Part shown: positions 28,555 through 42,645 of the stretch, in pieces
Layout: every line of letters begins with the position of its first letter
How positions within the stretch are numbered: position 1 is the stretch's first letter
DNA from: Macrocybe gigantea
Lineage: Eukaryota > Basidiomycota > Agaricomycetes > Agaricales > Callistosporiaceae
Assembly (NCBI GenBank): GCA_011319805.1
Contig: SJRY01000320.1
Location: forward strand, 372,001-436,000
Length of the DNA: 64,000 bases
Reading direction: 5' to 3'
Position numbers and translations under genes: made by a program
Notes under the pieces: generated by a model
What the model was told of the DNA's origin: nothing
Databases searched by the model: none
What the model saw: only the letters and a program-made list of their open reading frames with translations

Positions 28555-30115
28555 CTAAACCGTAACATCCTCTAAGTGCATTCGTTGCGGCGCGTTGATG
28601 GCGGCATGTCTTCGAAAACGCATCTCTGAGAAGCTCATTTCGAGCGTCTGCTCAAACTTGTGGTTCGCCTCGCGCATGTGCAGGATGATCCGGGTCGAGA
28701 ACACGCTATGCATGACTCGTTGCAGGCTGAGCGTCGAATACGATGCATCATCGAATCAGTCAGCCAGCATTGCATCGGGGGTGAATCGGGGAAAGGAGAA
28801 GGACTGACTAGACCAGTCCGCCAAAGGTCCCGAGCTGCATGAGAGGCAAGAAAAAGTTTCTTAGCTGAGCTGAAGGACGGGGATATTTTGTCCTTACGCT
28901 GGGGTTCATGTTTATGACGATTAGATTCACAATCGAAAGGACTAGAAGAGTCGCAAGCAACCAGCCGGCGAAGGGAAAAAATATTGACAGCATTTACGAA
29001 TGTCATGCGAATGTCAAGTCAATCGCGGCATCTCTGGATCGCCGAATTTGGACAAACACTCACGAAAGATGTAGATATAGTACTGTACGCCATCTCTATA
29101 GATCGTCCATGCCAGTCCCTGGCGCGCATGTTGGTGCATTTTCGCCCAGGCCCACAGCGTGAGCAGCATGATGACTGTCATTTTGAAGTGACAGAGATTT
29201 GGTTAGCATGTCAGTTTAGAAAGAGAGGCATGTGGGAAGAGAACTTGTCTCGGCTGCTAGAAGCAGGGCCCATACTGTGGTGGCGAGGGAGCCGGAGTGC
29301 GAGAGCCAGCATCCAGGGATAGTGCTTATAGGTGCGTTGGTGACTGAAAGGTGTCGTTGTAGGAAAAAACCGATCAAAAATGGATGTAAACATCAAAATC
29401 AATATTCACGACCCACATTCGAGGGAGTGCGAGAATACCGCAAAGCATGCGAACGCAGCTGTGTAAATTGGCTAGAAATATAACGACAAGCACTTTCAGC
29501 AAAGAAGCAAACGGGTCAAACGGAACGGACAGAAAACAGCGCCGTTAGTATGATCATCATTTTGTGTCCATTTCCCCATAGCGCGAGGGTTCGTATAATT
29601 AGGATAGCTGCATGCAACGGACAAGTTAACATTCGATGCTGGACAGTTTTGGAAGGGCAACTCACTTCCAGCTACCCCTAAACCCATTGCTACTAACACT
29701 GAGTGCAGTATGAGGTAAACGGCCGGAGGTGTTCAGCGGGTTCTTCTCTTACCATCCGTCAGCCGTGAAAAGACAGCAGAATCCGGCCTAACGAAGAAAA
29801 GCAAGGTCAACGTTGCACTGTGTGTAAGTGCAGCTTACTACGCACCCGATTAGCAAGCCCAGGAGCTAGCTCGACTGGAGAAGGGAATATAAGAATGTCG
29901 ACTATGACGATTTGCAGTATATCATACACACCAACAATTCTGAGCGGTATATCAATGAATGCACCATAACGAGAGAGCAGAAAGAGGATTTTGACGATGC
30001 TCCATTTTGGCGCCCATATAAATTCAACCTCTTTCGAGATATCTTGCAAGTGGAAGGAATGAATGAAAGAGAAAATACTTCGAGGGAAAGTGTCAACAAA
30101 TAATCATAGGGCTTT
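28555..30115 (-). CDS. DUF6533-type seven-helix membrane protein, copy A
   Basis: Spliced pieces on the minus strand follow the usual order of this mushroom-expanded family. YDYLLTLSLE joins VEFIWAPKWSIVKILFLLSRY, then VELAPG, then a helix with RTLALWGNGHKMMIILTALF. These are followed by PIYTAAFACF, PISTIPGCWLSHSGSLATT and GVQYYIYIF, then VLSIVNLIVINMNP, and finally the cytosolic tail with SLQRVMHSVFSTRIILHMREANHKF before the stop at 28555. Introns of about 50-60 nt separate them. The first exon, upstream of an acceptor near 30108, was not identified, so the true start lies further left on the minus strand. The function of DUF6533 proteins is unknown; a membrane location is clear from the helices. 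A tandem paralogue follows at 31-32.5 kb. Confidence 0.65.
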
Positions 30116-30900
30116 GTAGTTCCTCCCAGAGACTGCTTTTACTTGACATCTGTCCGGCATGAATGTGTGACGGTGTCAGGTTTATTATAGAACAGAAGCT
30201 GAAAATAGCTCACGCTGTGCATAGACGAGACGCGCAACATAACTAGATGGTCAGGATATGCAAAGGGTATTTGCACTGCGCCTTCGCAAGCTAAAAGCGC
30301 GTTTCCACAAGGACTGTCTTCAAATACAGTGCCTTTGATGAATTGGCGCATAGTTAAACTACCAAGGACGCGCGTTATGCTGTGTAAGAGCGGCCACGTC
30401 CTAAGCTTGTCAATCTCCGCAGCATGACAGCTGATCGCACAAGTCGAATCCTGGAGAAAATTTCCATAAATTTTATGCCATCGCTCGGACATGTCCGCTC
30501 GATTCCCGAACAGCTTCTTAAGATGCAAATGACTCGCTCAGAGGCGAAAGACAGAAGCAAGCGAGAGAGCAAAGAGTTTGAGCGCCTAGGCTGTTGATGC
30601 AGCCCCTCGAGGACTACCTCCAGTGTATGATGCAGGGCGAAATAAGAACTGAACGACGACAATTGCGAGCGAGTCTCATCAATTCCAACGAGCCTAGAAA
30701 ATGGTCAAGATCGACAACTGCGTACGTAGTTTACTCACTTTGGTGGCATCCACTTATACTAGCAGGATAAATTAGGGCTCAGAGCAATGTTAAAGGGCTG
30801 TCGAATGCAACAGGCTGGTCATACTTGGCTGTTGACTCCGGATGCATGTCCTTACCCAGGTGATCGCCTTCATTTCGCCCAAGGTCGGATGCATTCTATA
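30116..30900. repeat. diverged duplicate of a segment near 35.3-35.8 kb
   Basis: Between about 30230 and 30680 the order of short matching words repeats that at about 35270-35830, for example the CAAAGAGTTTGAGC word (30570, 35640) and ACATGTCCGCT/CCATGTCCGCT (30490, 35577). No gene is supported in either copy. They look like remnants of one duplicated unit. Confidence 0.4.
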
Positions 30901-30998
30901 AAAAGTACATGATAAGCTTGTTTTCGAGCAATGCCATCAGAAACGATACAATTCTTCTCTTGTCAACAAGAATCAAACCGTAGAGAATGCTACATCCA

Positions 30999-32455
30999 TC
31001 AAACTTGCGACCGAGATCTTTCAGTCGTGTTGTGGGCAGCACCCCGGAAACGCAGCTCTGAGATGCTCCTTTCGAATGTCGGTTCGGCTTTGACATTCGC
31101 CTCACGCATCTGTAAGACAATCCGGGATGGGAAGATGCTGTGCATGGCACGCTGAAGGCTGGGAGGTGAGCCATGAGCTTGGGTGTTACTTTGGCTAGAA
31201 TCGTTGAAAAAAAAACGAACTAGGCAAGCATCCCGAACGTCCCAAGCTGATGCGGCGAGGAGCAAGACTACTTGAATTCCAACATACAGCACCGATGGAT
31301 GAACAACAGCTTACCCTGGGCTTCGTGTTCATCATAATCAGATTTGCCACCGAAAAGACTAGTTATTGAGCATTAGGATAAGTATATTTCAGAATAATTG
31401 CATCAGGACTTACAGAATATATAGATATAGTATAACATACCATCCCTATAAAGCGTCCAGATTAAACCGTCACCCAATTGCATGCGGCTGTGCTGCCTCC
31501 CCCAAGCCAAAAGCGTCAAAATCATGATTACTGTTAACGGGAGTAAGTCGGTAAGATGCATCGTGGGGGTACAGGTCAAAGAATCTAACCTGTTTCGGCG
31601 GCGAGTAGTATGAGCCAAATTATGAAAACGATGGCGCTGACATTGGAAAGCCAACATCCAGGAATGATTTCCACAGGTGGCTCAGAGACTAGATCAGGGA
31701 GAAAGTCCATGAGCTCTGTGCAGATTCACCATCAGTACTTACACTGGAGAGACAGCGAGAACATCGTGAAGCATATAAATGCGGCAGTGTAAATTGGCTA
31801 CCAATGTTGCGCAAGTCAGATGGATGGGAAGAAGTCAAAGAAACTCACGCTGAAAATCATAATAAGCGCTATCATCATTTTTCGTCCATTTCCCCACAGT
31901 GCCAGTGTTCTTATAATCAGGATAGCTATATGAACCCAGAAAAAAACATGCTACTTAGTGTGAACAGACAAGTTAGGTATGAAATGTTTACTGACATCCA
32001 GCTGATCCGATACCAATTGCTGTCAATACTGCAAGCAACGGGTAGTCAAGAAGCACATTTGGAGACGACAAAGAATATCATACTGTCTGGAACACGGGAG
32101 AATACAGAGCAGAACCCTGTCTAATGGTGCGGGTGATGGGAGATCAGTGTATCTGCATAGAACTTGCAATAATCACGTACGCGGTGGGTAAAGCTGGGTG
32201 CCAGCTCAACTGAATTAATCGACACTCGATTTTCTCGTTCATGTCCTTCAAATGCACGATGTTACACACCGACAATTCTTAACGGTACATCGATGAAGGC
32301 GATGTAACGAGCGAGGAGAAAGAGAATCTTGACAATGTTCCAGTTTGATTTCCATACAAATTCAACCTGTTTTGCCCAAACGGTCAGCGTGCTACAAGAA
32401 CAACCGATAGGAAAGATCGCAACATCCCTCGAGGTGAAACGTCAACAAGTAATCG
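30999..32455 (-). pseudogene. DUF6533-type membrane protein, copy B (damaged donor)
   Basis: Colinear with copy A: TYDYLLTFHLE, VEFVWKSNWNIVKILFLLARY, ELAPSF, RTLALWGNGRKMMIALIMIF, PIYTAAFICFTMFSLSLQ, EIIPGCWLSNVSAIVFIIW, GMLYYIYIF and a tail with SLQRAMHSIFPSRIVLQMREAN before the stop at 30999. At the first visible junction copy A has CTCGAA followed by GTATTT, whereas copy B has CTCGAG followed by GGATGT. The GT donor has therefore become GG and reading through meets a stop. No other donor gives the right phase. Unless another splice is used, copy B cannot make the full protein. The first exon was not identified. Elsewhere the reading frames are well kept, so any loss is recent. Confidence 0.6.
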
Positions 32456-33364
32456 TAAGTCTTCATTCTGTGTTAGTCATGATATATCCGAGGACGTTCG
32501 AACTGCGGGTCTACCAATGCCGTCAGAGCCGACACTTCAGTTTTATCAAAATCATCCAGTCAGTATCTTTGAAAATTTGGCCATGGAAAGTCAGCAAAGC
32601 ATCATTCCCACCTTCGACAAACTTCGCAGGCACCCAATTGCGTGTTTAGTTTGTCGGAATTTCTTGATGATAGGGCATCATAATCACCTTCTCAGCCAGC
32701 CGAAACGCGACAAGGTTCGATACTTCTGAAACGTTCATATTGGCGGTGGAGTTGGGAGACTCTGATGACACAAGGGGAGAGGGCGCGTCCCTCGACCTGC
32801 AGAGTGAGAAGCTTTGTATTTTGTGTCGAGGATCTGGTCTCTGTCACCTATCCATCATAGGTCTTATCTGGGAGCGGAATGATGTTGATTCATTATAGAA
32901 TGCCAGATAGAAAGCATCACGAGACCGAAGACCACAGCAGTCTCGGCATCGACTCAGCCAGTTATGTCGAAAGTTTGATGCTATGTCCATTCCAAGTCCA
33001 TGCACATGATCTTTTCACTTTATCATCGACCAGAGCAAAGTCACCGACGAGTTCGGAATTTGGTTTGTCAAACATTTGTCTTTCGACATGCGAATCTATC
33101 CATCTGTCGAAGGTCGCAGGCTGCGGTGATACCCATGATCTGCTAATGAAAACGCTGTGATTCTTCACCTGAAGAACATGTCCTTACCATGGGTTTGTCA
33201 GTGTGCAACCTCGATTCCGATCAAATGTATTGGCTGGGACCTATCTTCGTGTGTTTCCTTCATCAACATCGCCCGTGGCAGTCTTACTGGTGTTAACCAG
33301 GATAGATGGTCCGGTCCTCAACTTGGCAGGTGATGTAAACGTGACTTTGGCGTCACGACTATTC
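32456..33364. other. intergenic, no gene seen
   Basis: Between the DUF6533 copy B gene (-) and the APH-like gene (+). This divergent promoter region has only short frames without family likeness. Confidence 0.4.
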
Positions 33365-35231
33365 ATGTCGTCGTTCACTGTTCTCCGTCGCCTCAGAGTT
33401 CCGATACTACAATTGGGTGCCCAAGTCCGCCGGTTTACATCGCCCAGTTCTACCCCAAGCGCACTGCCTAGGTCTTCTCGGCCCGACTTCCAGACCCTAT
33501 TTTCCTGCACGACGATGCGCTGGCTTTGCAACGAAGAGCAGCGTGCGTGTTCATTCCAGTCTCCACTTCCATTGCTGTTCATACGGCCTCCCAGAACAAA
33601 GAGCGCGATACACGCCTTTTGACGTAGAAGCTCTGGAACAAATGGCCTGTCGCAACGTCGCTGCCCAGCGCTGCGTTTCATGGAAGAAAATTGGCGAAGG
33701 TCAAGCTGTTATGCAGGAGTAAATGTACCCTCGAATGGATTGACACCTTCTCCAGGCGCCTTCAACAAGGTGTTCCTACTCGAATTCGACAATGCGACTG
33801 AGGCTGTATTGCGAATTCCCTGTCACCTTGTTGGTAACGTCGAACTGTCAATGGCTAGCGAAGTGGCTACCATGTCCTACATTCGCGAGCGATGGGCGGA
33901 AAGGAGCGATATCATAGAACCGCCTCGAGTCATCGCCTGGAACGCGTCTTATCACAACCTAGCACGAACGCCCTTCATACTCATGGAATACATTCCAGGA
34001 GTTCCGCTCAGTTCTCGTTGGACCGAAATCGAGGGCGACAGCGCCGTTCAAGCCGTCTTTGGTGTTTGGATGCTCGACTACACCATGTTATTTCATCCGT
34101 TTTCGCAGAACGGGTCGCTTTATTTTGCTGCGGACGTCTCTGAAGAGTTGCGTAGCCGCCCTCTATCCCAGCGAACCTTGCGATGATGAGGTGGGCAAGA
34201 GGTTCGCTATGAAATACAGAATCGGGCCCACCGCTAATCGCGAATGGTGGCGTGGCGACTATGCGCGAGTCGAGGCTGACCGCGGACCATGTGAGTATGC
34301 GGCTTTCGAAGATTTGCCTTTAGAGTCTGATATGACAATTTTTAGGGCCTGATCTGGCGATAATGCTCAAGAGCGCGGCTGAATTCCAGCTTCGCGCCAT
34401 CAATTCCGGCGTCGTGGACTTTTCAGCGCCCTATATCCGATCAAGGCCTGCCGATATTCCCCTCATCGGTCGGTTGCTCGAAATGTGCATCCGTGTCGCA
34501 TCCTTCATAGCCCCGAGAGATCCTGCCCTCAGTCCTCCAGTCTTGAGCCATCCAGACTTTTCGCGCAGGAATATCATCGTTCCTCCAGACGGCCCTGCGC
34601 GTCCGAAGGACGTCATCGATTGGCAGGGTGCCACAGTCTCCCGTTCTGCACCCAGGCCAGGATACCTGAGGCCGTTTTTTACGACCAATCCGTTATCGTC
34701 TTCCCGAAGGATGGCAGCAAGCCTAAATTTCCCGACAATTTTGATATCTTGTCCCCAGAGGAACAGCGTATCGTGCGCATTAACTTGCGTCTCGCCCGCC
34801 GTCACCACTTTTATCAAACCTGGGCCGACGTCAGACGACTCGCTAGCTGGAGTCTGCCTCACAGCCAGACCCTGATGAACATCCTGCCGTTCACGACGCG
34901 CTGCATCGCCGAAGGGCCTCAGGATCTTTGCGACTTCATGGTCGAACTCCGAGCGCATTGGAGCGAGATCGCCGACGGTGCCTGTCCGCTTGACTTTTTT
35001 GACGATGAGCTTGCCGCGCACGCTGCAGAGGTGCAGAGGCGTGCAGAGTACGACCGCAATGTGGCGTGGCTTTACAATGAGATTGGCTGTGCGACGGATG
35101 GCACGGTCGAGCCTGAAGAATTTGAAGCGGCGAAGCGGGCCATGGAGCGATGCCGGGCAGAATGGGATGAGAAGACGATGAAGGGACCGTTCCCATTCTT
35201 TGAGGGAGCTTACGCATATCACCTTAATTAG
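33365..35231 (+). CDS. APH/AIM9-like kinase-fold protein (two frame breaks)
   Basis: Exons about 33365..33542, 33595..33699, 33756..34290 and 34346..35231. It belongs to the aminoglycoside-phosphotransferase-like kinase fold, of the branch that includes yeast Aim9. GAFNKVFLLEFDNATEAVLRIP is the nucleotide-loop and Lys strand, FILMEYIPGVPLSSRW the hinge, HPDFSRRNIIV the catalytic loop and VIDWQGA the metal-binding motif. A long helical C-terminus follows. The basic N-terminus (MSSFTVLRRLRVPILQLG) could be a mitochondrial targeting sequence. Two single-base breaks occur. One extra C lies in CCC near 34159-34161, and one base is missing near 34635-34640, directly after the metal-binding motif. 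The family sequence resumes in the new frame each time. The substrate is unknown. Confidence 0.75.
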
Positions 35232-35886
35232 CTTATTATCGATCACTAGATCGTTCTTGTTCTGTGCTGCCGACATCACTATTTGCTCAACTTCGCCCGT
35301 GTTACTCAAGTCCTCCTGATGATGGATGATCGGATGTCGACAAAGCAATATAAGCAGGACAGAGCTCACTACCATAGGTCACAAGCCAAAAGCGCGTGTC
35401 CGTGAGTAGATTAGCTTAAGATATAGTTTGAGGTATAATTTTTTTCACTTCCGCGACGACGCTCAACATGCCGTGCAAAGCGGCTGAATCTACGCGTGCT
35501 AATATCCACAGCATGAAGACTGAACGCACGGTCCGAGGCTTTGAAAAATTCGACAAATTTCAGGCAAACTGCCCAGCCATGTCCGCTAAATTCTTAATCA
35601 GCAAGTGGACTTGCACAGGCGCCCAAAAAAAAGAGAAAACAAAGAGTTTGAGCCTTTGAGATGTGTTGATGTGGCTCCTCGAGCACCGCCATCGAACGAG
35701 GCAATTTTGGGACGATCACAGACGCTGCCCATGAAGTAGGGAATGGTTTTGCAAACACCGATGACGGTAGAAAAGGACAGCGACATAATGCGCGCGAGCG
35801 TGTTCAAAACGCTTGATTTCTGGAGGTCATCAATTCATCCGAATCATCCCGAACACCATAAGATAAGAGTACCAAAAACCGAGGTA
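35232..35886. other. intergenic, holds the second copy of a diverged duplicate
   Basis: Contains the partner of the segment at 30.2-30.7 kb. A 69-codon minus-strand frame (35598..35807) is present but no family was recognised, and it is not treated as a gene. Confidence 0.35.
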
Positions 35887-37501
<1,615 letters not shown>

Positions 37502-37649
37502 CGTTCGAAGTAGCGGAGAGGAGAGAATGGTAATTAGTCACGGGATCTGCGGCAAATTTACAGGCTTGCTGCATTTGCTTTGTTCTCCAGCCACCATTCA
37601 CAACGCCTCATTTCCATCCCTCCTCAGCGCCATCCCCAGCGGCCCAACC

Positions 37650-39060
37650 ATGGACAACTCGCCAGACGATGTGTCGCCAGACTTGCTAAACACGACGCTC
37701 TCATACGACGATTCTGTCGCATACGAAAACCAAATACCTGCTCAACCTGCCGTAAACGAGCAGTCATCAAAGACCTCGTCGCTCGCCAATCGAATAGGAA
37801 ACACCAAAGTGTACTTGCTATCCGACACGGCGGCTTCTAGAGGAGGAAAGGTGCGCCGGTAGCAGGTGCTACGAGTCCGATACCTAATATGCGAGTTGTA
37901 TACCTCGTCAACACACAATAACCGTCTTTGTGTTCCTCACCCCCTTTTGCGCATTCTCAATGGTTTATATGATAAGCGGAAACATATGGATGAAGACCCG
38001 GATGAGATGGAGATGGAAGAAGAAGCGGAGATGGACGAAGGTAAAACGCCACTTCCAGTATATTTTACATCTCTGCCTCTTTCTGACTACTACTATCAAT
38101 CCATGGACGTTTTTCTCTGGAAATCCTTTCGTATTCATATATTGCGGCGTTCAAAGACTTACCCTACCGGGCCAATGCACTGCTACTAAAAGGACCTCCA
38201 ATCTCACATCTACCTACCGAGGGCCTGTTTGCATACGCCAAACATTTTGACGCTCACCCGATGGGTCTCGAATGGGTCGACGACAACACATGTGTATTCG
38301 TGTACTCCAATAAGACACGCGCCCGTGTGGCCCGTGAGTCCCTGCAAAAGTCCAGCACGGAGGAGCCAGATGCGGACGACTTTGTCACGGCCAAGCCGAT
38401 CCCGGTCGCCCTCTGGCCACCCGAGGAGCGGATCAATACCGAACTGGGCAAAGGCCAGGGTTTGAAGGGTGTCATCAGGATGCGATGGGCGTTGTCCGGG
38501 GACATAAAGAAAAAGGGCGCGAAGCGGGAGAGCGAGTTCTACAGAAAACATGGCCAAATGGCCGGCAAATTGCAGTACGGAAGGACTGACAACGTCCTGG
38601 ATCGACCACCCCGAGGAAGCGACGCGGGCAGACCATCGTAGACGAAGCTCTTTCCAAGTCGCAACTCGACGACGAGCTGGACCGGTTCCTGGTGGAGGAC
38701 GAACGGAACGAAGACGAGGTGTCAGAGCCGGCCGCAGACAGGCCCCCATCGCCGCCGTCGAAAATGCGGTCCGACTATATCGCGAGCGACGGCCGGACGC
38801 TGCTCGAACGAACGTCTACTATGCGCGCACACTCAGATTGGGTGGAGTTTTCGGACCTAGTGGCGCCGTTGCCGCGGCGCGCGGGAGGTCGTCAGAATGG
38901 TGCAGATGCCGAACCTACGGGCCGGACTACGGCAAAAGGCAGAAGAGAGCGAAGAGAGCGAAGACGTGGGCGCGGCAACAAGGACTCGGAGCCGCCGAGG
39001 AAAAAGACACGACAGGAGCTTGACGACGAACTGGATGCATTTTTGAACGAGCGAGATTAA
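37650..39060 (+). CDS. NCBP3-like nuclear cap-binding protein
   Basis: Exons 37650..37850, 37977..38040 and 38157 onward to the stop at 39060. The NCBP3 core reads RANALLLKGPPISHLPTEGL, FAYAKHFDAHPMGLEWVDDN and CVFVYSNKTRA, followed by VIRMRWALSGDIKKKGAKRES. NCBP3 proteins bind m7G-capped RNA and link it to export factors in the nucleus; that role is inferred from the domain. The C-terminal third is charged and ends with two similar LDDEL modules (SKSQLDDELDRFL near 38660 and RQELDDELDAFLNERD at the end). Between about 38610 and 38635 the frame changes without a convincing intron. Either one base is missing or a very short 38-nt intron (38593-38630 region) is used. Confidence 0.75.
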
Positions 39061-40996
39061 AACGGGGACACTTGTTATTTACATATCTATATTTCTCCCA
39101 AGCACATCTCTTTCTTCTCTTACACGATATGTATGTTTTACTACGTGGTCTTAATGGAAGCTCGACTCTAGGTAGTGGCGACTACGCCCTTGCCCTTGTG
39201 GCTTGGCAACAGACGCTCGTCCACGCGTTAGAACCGCGAATGCCAGTATTCCATCCAACGCGGAGACAACCTCTGCATCCCGGCACAGGCACCAATCTCC
39301 TCGCGTGTTTCTTATCTAACAGCAACAGATCTATAGCACCGACACCGAAGATCGCATTTCTTTTGCGTGAATGGCACTTGATCCGGTCTCGAACTCGAGA
39401 CACAAATCCACACGTCAACAGGCCGCAACTGATTGATTGCAAAGGAGGGCCCGTGAATTTCGCAGAACAAAGCGTTCGAGTGACAGGATAAGGAAGCTGC
39501 ACATCACAAGGTCAGGCCAATGTACTTGCATTCAATGACCTCTTCTTACATTAATTGGCATCTGACGTCGAACAAGCGAGATGATTATATGTGTGGCATA
39601 CCAAACAAGGCAGGAGGGAGGAGAGTCGTTGGACCCAGGTAAAACTGAGTACTGAGGGCTTACGCGACTTCCGACGTGGCCCCGATTGGCCGACCGCTTG
39701 CAACAGATTTATCCGACTGGCTCTGGAACATAGCTAGCTGTATTCGACCGAGCTCAATGAGTGATACACGGGAATCTTGAAGTACGGTTCATGGCCATAA
39801 GGAAGCAAACATCGCCTTCGCACATTCCCAAGTTCCTGACCATGACACGAAAATAGTCGACCACGGCCATGGGAGACAGGCAAAACCCCTGCTGATCGAG
39901 GATGGAATTATGAAATTCTGAGCGTCGAGTTGAACCTGCAGGTCTGCGTAGCAAGCGGCGTCACACCGTAATCAATAGAGTACTGCCGTTATGGACTTGC
40001 GGTGGATTGTGAAGATAGATGTGCTGGATCCAAGAGGCGACGGGACCATGCGCCAAAATTCGGCCACCTTCATATATACGAATGTGCTGTCCATCAATGT
40101 ATCTCAGCGGCAAGTTCGGATCGCCGCTGCATCGCATCAACATGATTCAAAGCCTTGTCCGAGCGTCGAGACTCCCAGATGACTTTACAGGAAGGCTCCA
40201 GTCAAAGTCGACAAATTATGCGTCAAGGGCAATACCTATTCGGAAAATAAAGACCCAAACGAACGATGTGAGCAAACGTATAAAACCGTGAAAATTCTAG
40301 AATGTGACTTCATCGTGAAGACGACAGACGTGAGAGCAACAGATGGCAGCGATCGGCCCTACTGAATCAACGGGCGTCGAGACCGTGCGAAATACTGGCT
40401 TTGTGCCTGAACTTCAATGTTCCGTCGTATGTCCATATCTACCAGTCCATCCACTAGCATTCGCGAGTCCATAACACACCTGCTGTGTAGACGAGGCAAG
40501 TTCAATACAATTGCAACTATGGTACAACGCCGTTAACTCCGTGCTTGCTCAAGATTTAAAGGCGGCCGTTACCTGTTTTTTTTTCTTCCTCGGGCAGGCA
40601 CAACGAAAGGTTACCATGCACCAACCTTTTTATGTGCTATCACTACATACTACAGACATACCCTATCAAGCGTTGATGAGGGTCTGAAACGCCTAGGGCA
40701 TGCATAGATGTCAACATGCGAAGATCTTGTGGATCTGCCCTCCGTGCTTCAGCGCCAGCGGCCACCGGTTCCAAACAACGAGTAAAATGTGAAGTCCAGC
40801 AGACGTATAGCCCCAATGGAAAGTCGTCCATCACGACTACCCCCCTGATCCCAGTTTCCGTGAAACCCTCGGCCCGTGGTGTCGAATCACCGAATTAGCT
40901 ATTCATATCCTAGGTCTTTGGGAGCTATAAAAAAGCACCAAAGGGGTGAAAAGCACGACTTCGTTCTTTCACACTCAGACTCAGACCCGTTACGCT
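39061..40996. other. long intergenic stretch, no gene supported
   Basis: Two minus-strand frames (39961..40143 and 39754..39954) lie in one phase separated by a single TGA and could be a broken small gene, but no family is recognised. The rest shows no coding signal. Confidence 0.35.
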
Positions 40997-42266
40997 ATGT
41001 CCTCATCTGCGAAAAAGACCATCCTAGTCATTGGTGCTACCGGCGCCCAAGGTATGGCCGTCATCCCCGCCTTGTTGGCTCCAAGCGTAGATGGAACGCC
41101 TTCACCTTACGCCGTGCGCGCCCTCACGAGAGACCCGACCAATCGACGCGCAAGGGACCTGGAAGCGCTAGGCGTCGAATGCTTTAAAGGTAGCTTGGAT
41201 TTGAAGACATGTATCGGACGCGTTTCGACATGATTCTATTTAGGTTCATTCGACGATTTGGCTTCCGTTGCCGCGGCTTTCGACGGCTGCTACGGAGCGT
41301 TCGTCAATACTGATACCTACACGGTTGGTGAACAAAAAGAGATCTATGCTGGTATCAAAATATATGAGACAGCGCGGCGTACGCCATCCGCTCGCCACCT
41401 CATCTGGAGCAACCTTGACTACGGAAGCAAGGTACGCTTGTGTCATGAATGACGTTTCATCTCGAGATTTTACTAATTGTTGACATTCATGTCACTTTTT
41501 CAGCTAGGAAATTATAACCCCATTTACAAAGCTGAACATCACGATGCCAAGGGTATCGTCAATGAGTTCCTCAAAGGCCAGCCTTCTTTTCTCGGAGAAG
41601 GCCTTAGTTGGACTTCGATCACCTCTGGCGTCTATATGGAGATGCTCAATTATGTGAGAAGACCACCCAAGGGTCATGATGAATAGCTTGATACTGATCA
41701 GTGCTCTTCTTCATCAACAGTCTCTCTGTGGACCCTTGAATAGACGTGAGGATGGAACCGTCGTCTTTGCTTCCCCCATTGGCGATGGACATATTCCCAT
41801 GATCGCCCTGTCTGACCTCGGTTGGTGGGTGCGATACACACTCGACCATCGGGAGGAAACCTCGGGAAAAGATCTCGAGATTGCCAGCGACATGGTCGGA
41901 TGGGATTACCTGTCTGAAGTTTTCACCAAAGTCACGGGTACGCCTTCCGTCCACAGGCGAATCACTCTGGATCATTGGTTTGAATGCCTCAACGGCACCG
42001 AGCGCCCGATCGCCAATGAAAAGAAGACAGGTGACGGCTCGACGACCATCAGACAGAGCTTCTCAGGATTCTGGTGCCTGTGGAGGGACGATATCATCAA
42101 GCGAAACATGGATTGGGTCAGGAGCATTCATCCTAAAGGCCACACGTTGGAGAGCTGGATGAGAGAAACGGGATATACTGGCAGGATTGGCTCCACTGCT
42201 TTGAAGAACGCTGAAGATGGCAAGGGTCGATTGCTACCTAACAAGGAGTTTACCAAGTCTTTGTGA
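40997..42266 (+). CDS. NmrA-like NAD(P)-binding Rossmann protein
   Basis: Exons 40997..41189, 41244..41431, 41504..41653 and 41721..42266 give 358 residues. The dinucleotide-binding motif GATGAQG sits at about residues 13-19 after the first beta strand, followed by VRALTRDP. FDGCYGAFVNTDTY, HLIWSNLDYGSK, the substrate-side block PIYKAEHHDAKGIVNEFL, and a C-terminal half typical of the NmrA/HSCARG branch of atypical short-chain dehydrogenases are visible. Several NmrA-like proteins sense NADP(H) state rather than catalyse, and the active-site Tyr-Lys pair is not obvious here. Splice phases all agree and no damage is seen. The stretch 42267-42645 downstream holds no gene. Confidence 0.87.
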
Positions 42267-42645
42267 ACCGTCCTGTCTGTTCTTAACCCCGAGTAGATTT
42301 TCGTAGAAACTTGTATATATATGATACCCACATAATGTAATGACCACGTTTTCAGGAGTGATCTTGTGTAGGGTTTGCGTTGACTTATGTACCTCGAAGT
42401 TTCAGTGCTAGCCAGGGGACCGGATCGTGCTTCATTCAAAAGGCAGCTCCGCGGACATTGGTCCGTCTCAAACCACTCTACCAGAACACGAGAGTGCCAA
42501 GTTTTGCGTATCATTCTGGCGATGGGCTTGCCGTAGGTGCCGAACTCAGTAGAACTTGGGCGGAGTCCAAATTCTTCTGGACAGCGGCATTCTTCGCCAC
42601 AACCTTGAACACCTACTTTCATCATCCGGCCAAATCTCCATCGTG

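Noticed and set aside
34431..35375. Minus-strand open frame of 314 codons
   Set aside because: Antisense to the last exon of the APH/AIM9-like gene, whose family motifs are on the plus strand.
39754..40143. Two minus-strand frames in one phase separated by a single TGA
   Set aside because: No recognisable family, no splice sites that remove the stop and no support from the neighbours; could be chance in 1.9 kb of intergenic DNA.
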